DNA of 64,000 nt from Galeruca laticollis. Its lineage: Eukaryota > Arthropoda > Insecta > Coleoptera > Chrysomelidae. Location: contig OY998185.1 of assembly GCA_963921935.1 (NCBI GenBank), forward strand, positions 28,054,487-28,118,486, read 5' to 3'. Each line of letters opens with the position of its first letter. The stretch's first letter is position 1. Below, in pieces: positions 42,737 through 61,715 of the stretch. A program made the position numbers and the translations under genes. The notes under the pieces were generated by a model. It ran no database searches. It was not told the DNA's origin and worked only from the letters and a program-made list of their open reading frames with translations.

Positions 42737-45233
42737 GTTATACTGGGGTGTTTGTGTCTACTTTATTTTATATAATGCCCCACTTTGGGGAGCAAGTTAA
42801 ATTGGTGTGAATTTTTACTTTTACGTTGTGGTACAAGTTAAATATGATTTGACTAAGTATTAATATATTATCAATGTATAATTTGAATATGGATATGTGA
42901 ATATGAAATGATATTATATTTTATCGCAATTTTAAAACTTCTTATACTATTGGGTTCGCCAAATTACATATATTTTTTTAATAATGCTTCCTTTTATTTA
43001 GTATGCTATTTATAAACATGTAGTTTATTTAATTCTTATGTTTTCTTACCTCGGCTGCTCTTATTCGTTTACGACTCTTAAAATCAGTAGGGTTCTGGGC
43101 ATATTATTATAATAAAATCAACCTTACTTATTAATGTCATATATTTATGTGACTGATAAAAATTTTTGAAAAAAACTTTTTAAAAACATAAAAAAAAATT
43201 GATTCATATATAAACTATTTGTTACGTCTTATTACACAGTTAGACTGATGAAACTACTTATTAATAAAATAAATGATTAACCTTTTCGTTCTACTAATTC
43301 TTACGTTATACATAAATAATGAGTTATTTTATATATATCTAAATTTCCACTTTGAATATGACTTTCTTTATATTACAAAAAAATTATACCTTTCTTTTTA
43401 AAACGACTTTTTCTGGCTCATTTGCATAACTTGGTCGAAATCTTGCGAGCGTTGAAATTCTTAGAAATTTACAAGCACCTGCATTTCTAAATTTGCTTCT
43501 ATGTTAAACAAAAAACTTTTTGTAATGTTTCTTTCTAACTAGGAGGATTATGAAATGATTTTAAATGCTAATTTTAGTTTTCTTCGGGACGTGAACTTGG
43601 AAACACATTTGATATTTTTATCGATTCAAATGTTACGTTTTAAATATTATTTTACCGTATGGTAATAATTGTGTATTGATATAAACTGGAATTAGTTGTG
43701 GTCTGTTACTAGTGGAAATTTTTATATATATTTTTGGTGAAGTTCGACATGAAAGAAATTATACATTTATCTACACTTTACAATGGTAAGTTTTAATATT
43801 ACTTTTCTCTGGTATATTATATTCATGTAAAGATAAAAGAACTTCACTACCAGGTATATGAGCTCTTAAATTTTCTTATATCATTCGAAATTATTATTAT
43901 AAAATTATTATTCATACGTTCTTATTTGAAAGTTATTATTTATTTTGGTACCAAATATATTTAATTAACACACAACCGACCTTTTGTTCCTTTTTCTTGA
44001 AATGATGCCACACCAGGGGAGACGCTTCCAATAGATTTTCCCGCCTTCGATGGATGAATTTCTTGCTCGTAATTATCTGGGTGATACTTGTTTCCTCTGC
44101 TATTCGTAGTCTCACAAAAACTTTGTTACACTTGATTTATTTATAACTGATTAAATTTATATGGATTTATATACCTTTGCCTTGATTAATTATAAAATTT
44201 GTTACATTAAAAAAAATTGGATAACTTTATATTCGTGTTACTTCTATGATCACTGACGCTCAACTCCCAATTTCCCGCATTTTACATCGAACAAAACCCT
44301 TTTTATGGTTTGTCACCGGAAGTGGATTTTGTTCTCGAAAGTTCGATTGAAAAATTCACCTGTCACTTTGTTTATTCTTGTTTTTTATTGTTTTCTAACT
44401 TAAACTTATTGCAAACTATTGTTTTTTATTCATAATACACTTATTGTCATTGACTTATTCACTCACACCTTATTATTATTGTCTTTTTCCATATTACTGT
44501 TTATTTGCGATGTTTTGATTGGTCAATGCAATTTCATTAATTTTACGTTTTCTACAACCTACATATTTACCTATTATACATGTATACAATTTATTTCTCA
44601 TTATGTTTGATGTTATTACATCTATACACATAAACTATGTCGGTAATCATTTATTTCATTATTGTATTTTATATTCAAAATTATTTATGTTGGTATAATT
44701 TGTCTCAACTGTTTCATTTGGTATAAATTTGACCTTGCCTATATTACAGATTCCTACTTATTATAATATTTCCTATATCTACTTTTATGATTAATTATTA
44801 ACTAAATATCTTATTCTATATATTTTATTACTTCTAAATGTCTTTTTATTGTTTAATCATTATAGTTTTTGTTGATTTTGTTAGGAGATTCTATTTATTT
44901 TTAAAATATAAACAGATGCTCTGGGTGTCTAAGATTCCATGCAGCGTTATATTATTTCTTGATCTGCGTTTACTTGTGAGGTTCTGTCTAAGGTTGTTTT
45001 TATTAAGTTGAAGAATTAATTTTTACAACTGTTTTTCTGATGGTTGTTTATGATTTCTTTTTATATTTATTTACTTTCTTTTTGATTATGCCCATTGATC
45101 GTACTTGGTTATATTGTTATACAAGGTATTTTATTATTTTGATACATTATCTTTAAAAAATTATTTTTATTGACAAATTTTAATTTTATATCCTTTATCA
45201 GGATTCTATATAGGTTATGTATATGTTCTATTT

Positions 45234-45239
<6 letters not shown>
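42737..45239 (-). repeat. 5' LTR (copy C) of element 1
   Basis: 2503 bp, from TGTTGTAAATAG (complement at 45239) to ...CCCCAGTATAAC (complement at 42737). It carries the 71-bp stretch missing in copy B. Its outer end touches (TA)n. Confidence 0.9.

Positions 45240-45289
<50 letters not shown>
45240..45289. repeat. (AT)n microsatellite at the outer end of LTR C
   Basis: 25 AT units immediately outside the 5' LTR of element 1. Confidence 0.95.
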
Positions 45290-45291
<2 letters not shown>

Positions 45292-45356
45292 ATATATAAA
45301 CAAGATGTACGAATAGTGCGTGACATATGAACAATACCCACTAATCTCTTTGTTGC

Positions 45357-45360
<4 letters not shown>

Positions 45361-45420
<60 letters not shown>
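45361..45420. repeat. (TA)n microsatellite
   Basis: 30 TA units, 71 bp beyond the previous tract. The piece between includes ATGTACGAATAGTGCGTGAC, which I could not assign. Confidence 0.95.
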
Positions 45421-45425
<5 letters not shown>

Positions 45426-48306
45426 AACATATTTGATGACTTAAATATACTTACTTTTTTTATTGTGGAATTTTGGATGATTATAATTTTATAATTAGAA
45501 TTTTTATTTAGATTTGGCTAGCTCAGTTGGTTATTATTATATTGTTTTGTAATTTATTTTATTTTAATTATTCGGGAGCATGAAACACTTTCTACTCTTC
45601 GAGTCCTGGCATTCAAACATATTACCTTCATTTAAATAAAAGAAACACTTTACTTATAACAACATTTAATTTTAAATTCAATATTTTATATGTGATAATA
45701 ATAATTTGAGACGCCTATGGTCACCTCTAAAGAAATTATTGATTTTATATTTTGAACAGTGCGCATGCTCAAAATCCAGTCATGCGTAAAATGAACATAA
45801 TTTTAATAACGTGAGATGGAGCTTCTGTGGCTCATTAGTATGACATAATATTATCGAATACGAAACATTTAGATGGTTTTAAAACAAATTTCTGTGAAGA
45901 ATATACATGAAAATGTTATCAATATGCTGTGGAAGAAGAGTATTAAAAGATTTATATAGACATGGAATTATTATACAATTTATAAACAGATAGACAGATT
46001 ACATGGAAACAAGTTAAGCATCATCTTATGATAAAATGGCGTACGTACTTTTGAATTATTTTTTATTGAAATTAGGCCTTTATGTTACTATTAAGGATTT
46101 ATTTTACTAACTAATTAAATAAAGTCCATTTTCTTTATATTTTAGATCGATCATTGCTGTGAATGTTTATCAAAATACGAAACTAAGCACTCATTTGAGT
46201 TTTTTTTCTTATTATTGGCCAATAATAGTTTAAAAGAACACTGACCTGATGCTCTGGTATTTGGATAACTCTTCTGGACCCCAGGAATACTTCTCTGCAG
46301 TTCCAATACCAATTTCTGGAGAAATTCTGCTGGTTTTTTGCAGAACAACTGTGTCTGATTATCGGTGAGTACTACACAAGATTGTTTTTCATAGTTATGT
46401 TAAAATTTATTAAGTTATTTAGGGAATTTCATAAAAATTTCGGGAGCACTCTAACACACAGTACACACCTTTCGACGCCACTTCTAATAATCCACGCTTC
46501 CTCTCGATTTTCACTTTTTTTCAACAAAGTCTTTTGTTTGTTTTCAGGTCACTATCTACCAAAGTTTGTTTCAATACTTGTTGATTGCAAATTTTATCTG
46601 TCATTTTGTTTCTAACCAATCAGATATTGTCCTCTGCAATTGAATTATTTGATTTGGGTTTACTCAATAGAAAAGTTCATAAATATATTATTTCACATTT
46701 CTAATATACTTGTAGAGTCTTTTAAAATTTAATCATACACATAAATTAAAGTTGGTTATATACATAGATATTGTTTAAATAGTTCTATCTAATATTGTCA
46801 TAAACAATCTATTACTGTTACAATTATATGATTTAAATCATAAATCCTTTTATGTATTCTCTATCTAATTCTTGTATTAACTTATTTCTACTAATGCAAT
46901 TAATAAATTATTATTTAATCTTATGTTCATTTTACAGACATATATCATTTTCTTTATGTTTATTTGTTTATCTATGAAAAACTATACTCCTTATTCTAAT
47001 AAATATTTATATTTGTATTCTAATGTAACTACTTATATCTAAAATTCTCTTGACTTGATTATATAATTGTTTCCTTTTTTAGATGAACAGCTGATCACGT
47101 TACAGAAGATATTCTTCGTCTTAGGCAACTTTATTTACATCATTACATTGGTTAGGCAATTTCTATATTTTATGTTATTATTGAGGTAATTTCTTTATTT
47201 ATTATATTGTTATAGGCTATTATTTAATATATCTTTACTTGATATGCTTTTGAATTAAGAAAAGTGTTTCCTTTTTAATTGTGTTTTCTTAAATTATATT
47301 ATTTTCATACTAGCAACATATTTTTATAGAACTAATTCTCTTAATATCTATGATATCTGGTTCAATATATATATATTTATTATTTGACACTGAAAAATCA
47401 TTAAACATGTATATCAACTCTATCAAAGGATAGTGTTCAAGTGCGCCATTCAAATTAACTCTAATTATTGGTTTGTGAAATTAAAATGTACAAGCTTATG
47501 ACTTCAGGAAATTTTAATTATGAAATATTTTACTGTTTCTATGTACACATATCATAGGTAACAATCCAAAATTATTACCATAATAACATATAATTATAAC
47601 TATCTAATTCTAAATAATAAAAAATATATAAACCGTAAATGATTGTCAAATTTTAGAAAAGTGTGTATTTAATTCTCCGCAAATGTTAAAAGTAAACCGA
47701 AATGACACTAATTACGCACAAATCCGTTTTACAAGCTCATAAAATCAATAAATTTTGCGTACCTTATATCACACTGGATTTGAGGTTGTGTGGTCCAAAA
47801 CTTCTAATCACCTTCAACAATATCAGCCAAAAAACCTCTATAAGAACTCGGAAATCTATCAACTATCCATTCATTGATCACTCAACTCGATTCAAATTAT
47901 GAACAAATTTCAGTATGTATCAAATTCCATTGTATTAGTTTAAATCCATTATTATTTAAATAATATTCTGTCTTCATTTCATCACTTTAAAATTGGGTTA
48001 ACTTTCCTTTTTTATCAAATATAGTCGTTTGAATCGTTTTTCTTCTGGAGATAATTTATCCTTCCTTTTTTTGACATTCAAAAATTCACTCACGTTTCAA
48101 AAATCACTCCTTTAACCGTATATATAAATATTCTTCTTCCTTCTGATTATGATTATATATTTAATTCAAATAACTTTCTGTTCTACCTCAAATATCGAGA
48201 TCAATTATTATATTATTTCCTACTTTTACGTCCCAAAATTCACTGACGTTTTTCTATTTTTTTTCATCAATCCATCTCGTTGCGGGTTGCTATCGAAACT
48301 TCCCTA
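45421..48306. other. AT-rich interval between the two LTR elements, no gene recognised
   Basis: No supported gene. Weak signals only: an A-box-like TGGCTAGCTCAGTTGGTTA near 45510; a minus-strand frame of 65 codons at 46151-46348 with a donor-like CAG|GTCAGTG at about 46235; and TGGCGTCGAAAGG (minus, about 46475), which looks like a primer-binding site. None is enough for a call. Confidence 0.5.
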
Positions 48307-48810
48307 TATCGTATTAAAATGTATAGATATAGTGTCATTAACGACGATTCACTGTTTATATTATCATGAATTTTTAAGCCGTATATGAAACATGAAAATG
48401 ACATTTTTTGTATTAGAAATTAGCATATAGAGATAAAGATTTTTATACATATAAATATTAACATAACTTATTTACTATTTATTAAAATTCCTGAAATCCC
48501 TTGCATAAAATAACCTAATTACTAACTATATGAAAATTTAACGCGTTTCTTTCAAATTTCATTTTAATTTCTACGAATTGTTTTGAAATTACATATAACA
48601 TAATCTATTGAATTATTATTAAATAGTATCATGTACAGTTTTTTCTTTTATTGTGACAATTGGTCTTTTCATTTATGTTTGCCTACACTCAGGGAGCATT
48701 TCTTATCGTGTCACTTTTAATGACCCTTAACAGATCAGTTTGCTATGAAACTTACTTTGATATTTCTTCTGTGTTACATGTTATACACTATGTGTTATTG
48801 TGTTATAACA
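48307..48810 (-). repeat. 3' LTR of element 2
   Basis: 504 bp. It begins (minus) TGTTATAACACAATAAC after the purine run and ends ...CATTTTAATACGATA. Confidence 0.88.
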
Positions 48811-48910
48811 TTCCCCCAAAATCTTCAGAACTTATTTATAATTTCAAATTAAAAATAATCCTGAAGATTTTTTATTATAAATAGTTATCGTCTGAATAAT
48901 ATATATGAAA

Positions 48911-49978
48911 TTAGCTAGGTGTTGGATGAAATTTATATATTTGAGAAACGTGAAAAATTCCTCTAATGGTGTTGTCAACTGGATTTCTTAGTTCATAGCT
49001 ATTCACACCTTGTTCATTATTGATTATGTAAGGACCTTCATATACAAGTTTTAATTTTGCACATTGTTTATTTTTCCGGTTAGAAGTCCTTAGTGCTTTG
49101 AGGATCACCAGCTCATTCTTATTGAACGTAACATGGTTCCTAATTTTTTTATTTTTTCTTTCTATACTTTTTCTTGCCCTCTCGGCAATTCTGTTGTTAA
49201 CCTTTGTTAAAATTTCCTCATATGGTATATTGTTTCGCGTTATCCATGGTCTGTCTGGTAACTCATTTTTTAAAACAAGTATAGGTGGTAATTCAGTTGT
49301 AGTGTTCGGAGTTTGATTCAAATAGTAAGTTATATCTTCCAACCTATCTTCCCAATTAGTTTGTTCATAATGTACTAGAATTCTTAGATACTTTACTATT
49401 TCTCTAATTACTCGTTCAGCGGGATTTGACATGGGGTGTCTAATGCTGGTGTACAATTGTTGTATGTTACGTTTCTTTAACCAAGTCTTAATTTCTCTAT
49501 TGTTGAAATAGGTGGCATTGTCCATTATAATGTTGTGTGGGATGCCTATAACATTAAAATATTCTTCTAGGAAGGTTTTTACTGTTTTTATATTGGTTCG
49601 ACGACATGCATAAGTTACTACATATTTTGAAAACAAATCAGTGATTATTAAAATATGTGAATTGCCATGATTACTCGGAACTAAATTTGATAAAAAATCT
49701 ATTGCGATTGTCTCTAGAGGTTGTCTCGTAATCAGTGCCTTGGGTAGGTTTTCATTGTGAAAATTCTTTTCTTTGGCAAATTGGCATATTTCACAACTTC
49801 TAATCATATTTTTAATATTCGACAAATCGTTCTTACTAATGTAGTTCTCTCTGAAAATGTGAAATAATCTTTTTACACCTATATGGCCATATTTTATATG
49901 TAATTCCTGAGCAATTTTATTTGCTAGCCTCTTGGATATTACAAAAGGTTCAGAATTATTTGTTTCTTTATAATACAA
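48911..49978 (-). CDS. Element 2 integrase
   Basis: A 355-codon open frame, downstream of a nonsense codon in pol. It holds the H2C2 zinc domain (HIKYGHIGVKRLF, then CEICQFAKEK) and the catalytic D, D, E (AIDFLSNL, IMDNATYF, NPAERVIRE). It ends with a GPY/F-type C-terminus (YEGPYIINNEQGVNSYELRN). Its start codon is not a natural start; the protein would be part of the Pol polyprotein. Integrase joins element cDNA to target DNA. Residues known to be needed are all present. Confidence 0.85.
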   Translation of the reverse strand: MYYKETNNSEPFVISKRLANKIAQELHIKYGHIGVKRLFHIFRENYISKNDLSNIKNMIRSCEICQFAKEKNFHNENLPKALITRQPLETIAIDFLSNLVPSNHGNSHILIITDLFSKYVVTYACRRTNIKTVKTFLEEYFNVIGIPHNIIMDNATYFNNREIKTWLKKRNIQQLYTSIRHPMSNPAERVIREIVKYLRILVHYEQTNWEDRLEDITYYLNQTPNTTTELPPILVLKNELPDRPWITRNNIPYEEILTKVNNRIAERARKSIERKNKKIRNHVTFNKNELVILKALRTSNRKNKQCAKLKLVYEGPYIINNEQGVNSYELRNPVDNTIRGIFHVSQIYKFHPTPS

Positions 49979-50041
49979 ACCATCTTTTACAAGACTTTTT
50001 TGTTTTTGTTTATCTGTTAATAATTCTTGATCTTTTCTTAT

Positions 50042-50422
50042 TTAATCCGTAGAAAATATTCCTTCTTCATATTTCATAATATTTATACCTACTCGAATAT
50101 CCTGCTTTTTTGTGAGATTATCCATTCTGGAAATTGCATCTGGTATAGTGTTTGAAATTCCACTAACATGTTTAATGTCGAAATTGTATTCCATTAATAA
50201 TAATGACCATCTATGTATTCTATTGTTACCATATTTGTTTTTTAAAATAGTTGTCAACGCTTGATTATCGGTTTCTATTACAAATTTGTTTCCCAATAAA
50301 TAAAATCTTAATTTCTGTATACAAAATAAAATGCTGGCTAATTCTAGCTCACCAACACTATAATTTTTTTCAGCATTTTTGGTTAGTCTTGAAACGAAAG
50401 CTATCGGTACTTCAACTTCATG
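50042..50422 (-). pseudogene. Element 2 RNase H, second part and tether
   Basis: Between two nonsense TAA codons (near 50420 and 50042) the frame runs EVEVPIAFVSRLTKNAEKNY, LELASILF, FVIETDNQALTTILKN, HRWSLLLMEYNFDIK, ISRMDNL. This is the last half of a gypsy RNase H and the linker to integrase. Confidence 0.8.
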
Positions 50423-51547
50423 TTACACCTGAGTCAACACTCCAGCGAATCGATGTATAGAAGCGTCAGTTTTCAAAGTAAATGTGCTTGTATAATCAGG
50501 GTGATAAATTTTGGCATTTTTAGTGAAAGTGTTTTTTATATCATTAAAGGCTTCTTCTCTTCTGTTATCCCATTTCCATCTTTCATTTTTGCGCAGCAGT
50601 TCTATTAAAGGAATTTCCTTTTCAGTAAGATTCGGTACTAACTTCTTGAAATATTGAATAGTACCAAGAAAACCTCTCAATGTTTTTAAGTTTGTTGGTC
50701 TTTTGTAATCTTTTATAACTTTTATCCTGTCCTCGTCAATACTCACTCCTTCAGAATCTAGTTTGTATCCTAAGTATAAAATTTGATCCTGGAAAAACTG
50801 ACATTTTTTTATATTCAGCTTCAGTCCAGCATCATCCAATGCTTTTAAAATTATTTCAATATGTTTCAAATGATCTTCTTTGTTATCAGAAAAAATCACT
50901 ATATCGTCCACGTAGTGTAGTGTAAAATGTTCATATTTGTTTAAAACTTTATGTAATGCTTTTAATAATGCACTTGTAGATGTATTTAATCCAAACGGTG
51001 TAACAGCAAAACGATATACTACTCCATCTATAATAAAACCTGTATAATCTCTACTTTCTTCATGTAGCGTTATTAACCAAAAACTGTGCTTGAGATCTAA
51101 TTTGGTAAAAACGCTGGCTTTTGAGATTCTTCCAAATATAGCTTCTATCGTTAAGGGTGATTCATATTCAGGTATTGTACATGTATTTAAATTCCTGGCA
51201 TCTAGGCATATCCTGATATCTCCGTCTTTCTTTTGAACTATGACTATTGGATTTATATATGACGTATTACTGTATTCTATTATTTTATCCTTTAAAAGTT
51301 GTTGTATATTTTCTTGTACTTTATTTTTTAATTTATATGGTATAGGGTATGTTTTACTTTTGAAATGTTCTATTTTTTTATTTATTTTTATTTTGTGCAC
51401 GTATTCGGCAGCTACTCTTGCTTCTTCTCTTATTAATCCTACATATTTTTCTAGCAATCTGCTTACATAATTTCTATTTTCCTTACTACACGTGAATTCC
51501 ATTCCATTTATATTATATTTACTTATATTAATGTTTTCCAACCTCAT
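50423..51547 (-). pseudogene. Element 2 reverse transcriptase
   Basis: The open frame covers the linker (VHKIKINKKIEHFKS), the RT palm (ICLDARNLNTC, TKLDLKHSFWLITL, FGLNTSTSALLK, LHYVDDIVIFS with YVDD, LGYKLDSEG, LRGFLGTIQYFKKL) and the start of RNase H (LKTDASIHRFAGVL). It ends at a nonsense TAA. It is in a different frame from the protease at 51528-52103, overlapping it by 20 bases. In element 1 the same junction is in one frame, so a small indel here is likely. Confidence 0.83.
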
Positions 51548-52103
51548 AAATCTTCGTCTCTTTTTCCGTCAATTTCCTTCTCTCTTCGCTCATATAATAT
51601 TTATTATTACTGGTGTTTTCTTTATTTATTTTACCATTTATGCTTTTTAATTCATCCTGTTGCCTTTGTGCATCCTGTTCATTGCTACTAAATTCCATCT
51701 CTATACCATTAAATATAAAAATTTTCTTCTCATAGTTTATGATAGCATTGTTTTTTTCTAGTTCGTCATTTCCCAGAAGTATATCATATTCTATATTATC
51801 CAATATCAAAAGCTGCATATCAGTTATTGTATCTTTCAACTGAAGTTTTATTATAACTGCCTTGTTTACTTCTGTCAATTTTTTTGAATTGATACCAATT
51901 AAGTTGACTTTTGGAATTTTAACTATATTTTGTTCTAAGTTTTTAATTTTTTTGATAAGTTTACCATTTATTAAAGACGATTGTGAACCTGAATCTACCA
52001 TAATGTTTACCTCTAACTGTTCAATTGCACCCTTAATGATCACTAAATCTAAATTGTTTTGATCTAGATCTTTGACATCTCTTAAGAATTCCCTTGGATG
52101 CAT
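51528..52103 (-). CDS. Element 2 aspartic protease
   Basis: Retroviral-type protease that would release Gag and Pol products. The active-site strand is IMVDSGSQSSLINGK; it has DSG where element 1 has DTG, and both occur in the family. A second conserved strand is ILLGNDELEKN. A charged tail leads towards the RT. The frame is -1 relative to gag and open back to the gag stop. The shown start (MHPREF) is internal to that frame, so the protein is expected as part of Gag-Pol. Confidence 0.8.
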   Translation of the reverse strand: MHPREFLRDVKDLDQNNLDLVIIKGAIEQLEVNIMVDSGSQSSLINGKLIKKIKNLEQNIVKIPKVNLIGINSKKLTEVNKAVIIKLQLKDTITDMQLLILDNIEYDILLGNDELEKNNAIINYEKKIFIFNGIEMEFSSNEQDAQRQQDELKSINGKINKENTSNNKYYMSEERRKLTEKETKIYEVGKH

Positions 52104-52135
52104 GTAGTTATACGTTTTGGCTATTACATCGTTTT

Positions 52136-53911
52136 TTATTGAAAATCCTGGGTGTCTTCTACTCCAGGAATGTCATTACCTTGGGTTGATGTTGAGGGAC
52201 ACTGTTCATTTCTCTGTATTTCCCTTCTATCTTCTGATCTTTGTTCGTAATCATCTGCCCTCTCCTGACTTCTCGTAGTTCTCCCAAAATTAACTCTTCT
52301 TTCATTTTCCCTTTCGTCATTTCTGTTTTTGTGAATTTGACCGTCTGAGTTACGTCTAGGTCTCTGTCTATTGTCGTGTCTATAGTTTGTGTCATTATTT
52401 CTGTAATTGTCATTATTAAAATTTCGTCTGTAGCTAGCATTAGTAAAATTATTTCTTTGATTATTGTTAGTATAAGGATAATTATTTATATGATTCTGTG
52501 AACGTTGTCCACCATAGTTGTTTTGGTTTATATTATTCCGTGTCCTGTTGTCTTGATTGATATTCTGATTCTTTTGGTGATGTTGATAACTATTATGATT
52601 ATTGTAAAATGAGTTAGAATTTTGTCTAGAATTATATTTGGAGCTCTGATTTTGAAAATCGTTATTACCTTCATTTTGATATCTGGTGTGATTGTTATTC
52701 CTTTCTATGCGACTTAAATAATCGTATAACTGTTCAAAGCTTTGCATGTTTTGAATCGCTACAGTTTCTGAAATTTGGCTCTTATAGTGTCTAGCGATAA
52801 ACATTACAATCTCTGATTCCTGTAAACCTGGTTCTAAATATTGCGCTTGTGCATATAATTGGAGTGCATAGTTTGTTAACTTATCACTTTTATTTTGGTC
52901 AAATTTGCCAAAATAAAGTCTTTCACGCACAATTAACTGATTGTTTTCACTCCAAAAGGTTTTAAGGAATGCATCTTCAAATTCAGAAAAAGAATTTATA
53001 CTGGCTTCTTTACTAGAAAACCAAATCTGAGCTTGATTAATTAAGTTATTACGAATAACCTCTCTAACGTCACCAAAATTATTGAAAAACCTTATCTTGT
53101 TTTTTAAACTCTTGAGGAAGACTACTGGGTGTATTTTTTTTATATTACCATCAAACTTTGTTCCTAAATCAATGGAAATATTTTGATTTACAAATTGAGG
53201 CGTATTTATTTTTTTTTCTAACTCTCTTCTTATTTTCTCCATTTCTATTTTGTATTGTTCTTCCAATTGCTTTTGTTTGTCATCTATTTGTGTTCTAATA
53301 CCGTTGAGTTCTTCCTGGACTTGCGTGTCTTCCTTATTTAGTGTTAGGTTAAAAAATGTTCGTTGTTCGTCATTAATTTCTTTTTTTAAATTGAGATATC
53401 TTGTATCATTTTCTTGTTTATAGTTTTGAATCTCTTCCTTCATGTAACATATTTCTGTCTCTTGTTTTCTTACTATATTCCTTTGTTCCTCTTTTATCTC
53501 TCGTATATCTTCTTGTCTTCTTTCGTTTTCTTTATGAACAACTTCAAATTCCTTGCACACATCCACTTGAAAGTCTTGAAACTTGCTCAGAAAGTGTTTC
53601 AATCTGTCATCCACTTCTTGTGCATTTTTATTTATCGTTTTGGTTATATCTTCTTTAATTAATTTTGTTTCTTCTCTACATTTTTCTATATTTTGTTGAG
53701 TTTCCTTACGTGACTCTTCTATTTTATTTATTGCTAACATAAGCATTTCCATCATTCTATTTTCATTAGGGTTTTCTGGTTTTTCTTTAATTGTTCCCGT
53801 TTCCACAATTTCTTCTTCCCCCGTATGTTCTTTATCTTCCTCCACATCGAATAAATGAACATCTGGATCTAGATTTTCTTCTATCATAACTTGTCGTAAA
53901 TCTTCTTTCAA
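52136..53911 (-). CDS. Element 2 Gag: coiled coil, capsid-like domain, Asn-rich tail
   Basis: 591 residues with an acidic start (MKEDLRQVM), then a long coiled coil (about 45-235, rich in E/K/Q), a gag domain at about 250-410 (FDGNIKKIHPVVFLKSLKN, QIWFSSKEASINSFSEFED, FWSENNQLIVRERLYFGKFD) and an asparagine/arginine-rich tail of about 415-540. There are no zinc knuckles. The frame is intact and ends DTQDFQ-stop, next to GGATTTT. Its close likeness in layout to 40672-42378 shows that the two elements belong to one group. Confidence 0.85.
   Translation of the reverse strand: MKEDLRQVMIEENLDPDVHLFDVEEDKEHTGEEEIVETGTIKEKPENPNENRMMEMLMLAINKIEESRKETQQNIEKCREETKLIKEDITKTINKNAQEVDDRLKHFLSKFQDFQVDVCKEFEVVHKENERRQEDIREIKEEQRNIVRKQETEICYMKEEIQNYKQENDTRYLNLKKEINDEQRTFFNLTLNKEDTQVQEELNGIRTQIDDKQKQLEEQYKIEMEKIRRELEKKINTPQFVNQNISIDLGTKFDGNIKKIHPVVFLKSLKNKIRFFNNFGDVREVIRNNLINQAQIWFSSKEASINSFSEFEDAFLKTFWSENNQLIVRERLYFGKFDQNKSDKLTNYALQLYAQAQYLEPGLQESEIVMFIARHYKSQISETVAIQNMQSFEQLYDYLSRIERNNNHTRYQNEGNNDFQNQSSKYNSRQNSNSFYNNHNSYQHHQKNQNINQDNRTRNNINQNNYGGQRSQNHINNYPYTNNNQRNNFTNASYRRNFNNDNYRNNDTNYRHDNRQRPRRNSDGQIHKNRNDERENERRVNFGRTTRSQERADDYEQRSEDRREIQRNEQCPSTSTQGNDIPGVEDTQDFQ
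52142..52148 (-). promoter_or_regulatory. Putative -1 frameshift site (G GAT TTT), element 2
   Basis: In gag frame just before CAA-TAA. It resembles the GGAUUUA slippery site known from the mouse mammary tumour virus pro-pol junction. The -1 frame is open from here into the protease. Confidence 0.5.
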
Positions 53912-54025
53912 CTTTTTCTTGTCTCCTTCTCCGTCTTTATTTCTTTTGATTAATTCTGTTCGTAACTCGTGTTTACTCAGCTGCTTTATGTTTTTTTGTA
54001 TAATTCCCCGTGGTCCTGGTGTTCC

Positions 54026-61632
<7,607 letters not shown>

Positions 61633-61715
61633 CTAGACCAGGTTGTACTCGCGTAGATTCGACTGCAAGATTGTATCTTTTACGGCCGCAAAGACGAATT
61701 TTATATTTTCCGTAT
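61633..61715 (-). CDS. G-protein alpha-q, distal alternative last exon
   Basis: After the acceptor TATGTTTTGCAG, the minus strand reads, with a split first codon (G|AT), TENIKFVFAAVKDTILQSNL and then REYNLV-stop: 83 nt including TAG. This is the last beta strand and alpha-5 helix of a Gq-class alpha subunit. That helix contacts the receptor, and the tail decides which receptors are served. Gq-alpha activates phospholipase C-beta at the inner plasma membrane, including in insect phototransduction. The ending EYNLV is that of canonical Gq. The rest of the gene lies beyond 64000. The exon at 62998 would be used in its place. Every position is compatible with a working exon. Confidence 0.85.

Larger units (their letters stand above)
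29303..45239 (-). mobile_element. LTR retrotransposon 1 (Ty3/gypsy-type, 2.5-kb LTRs)
   Basis: The 5' LTR is at 42737-45239, the 3' LTR at 29303-31734. The leader next to the 5' LTR has AACGTGGGGCAATT. A polypurine-like TTTTGGGAA precedes the 3' LTR. Inside, in minus order: gag, protease, RT/RNase H, integrase, then 0.55 kb without frames. ATAT-type sequence flanks both outer ends, fitting a short AT duplication. Pol is split by a LINE at 34755-39985 and holds three nonsense codons. The LTRs differ at only about 15 sites plus one 71-bp deletion, so insertion was recent. No envelope frame. Confidence 0.88.

Noticed and set aside
45505..45620. tRNA gene or tRNA-derived SINE (A-box-like TGGCTAGCTCAGTTGG, B-box-like TTCGAGTCC)
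   Set aside because: The boxes are too far apart for a normal tRNA, and the bases flanking the putative T loop do not pair. A chance match or very old SINE head is as likely.
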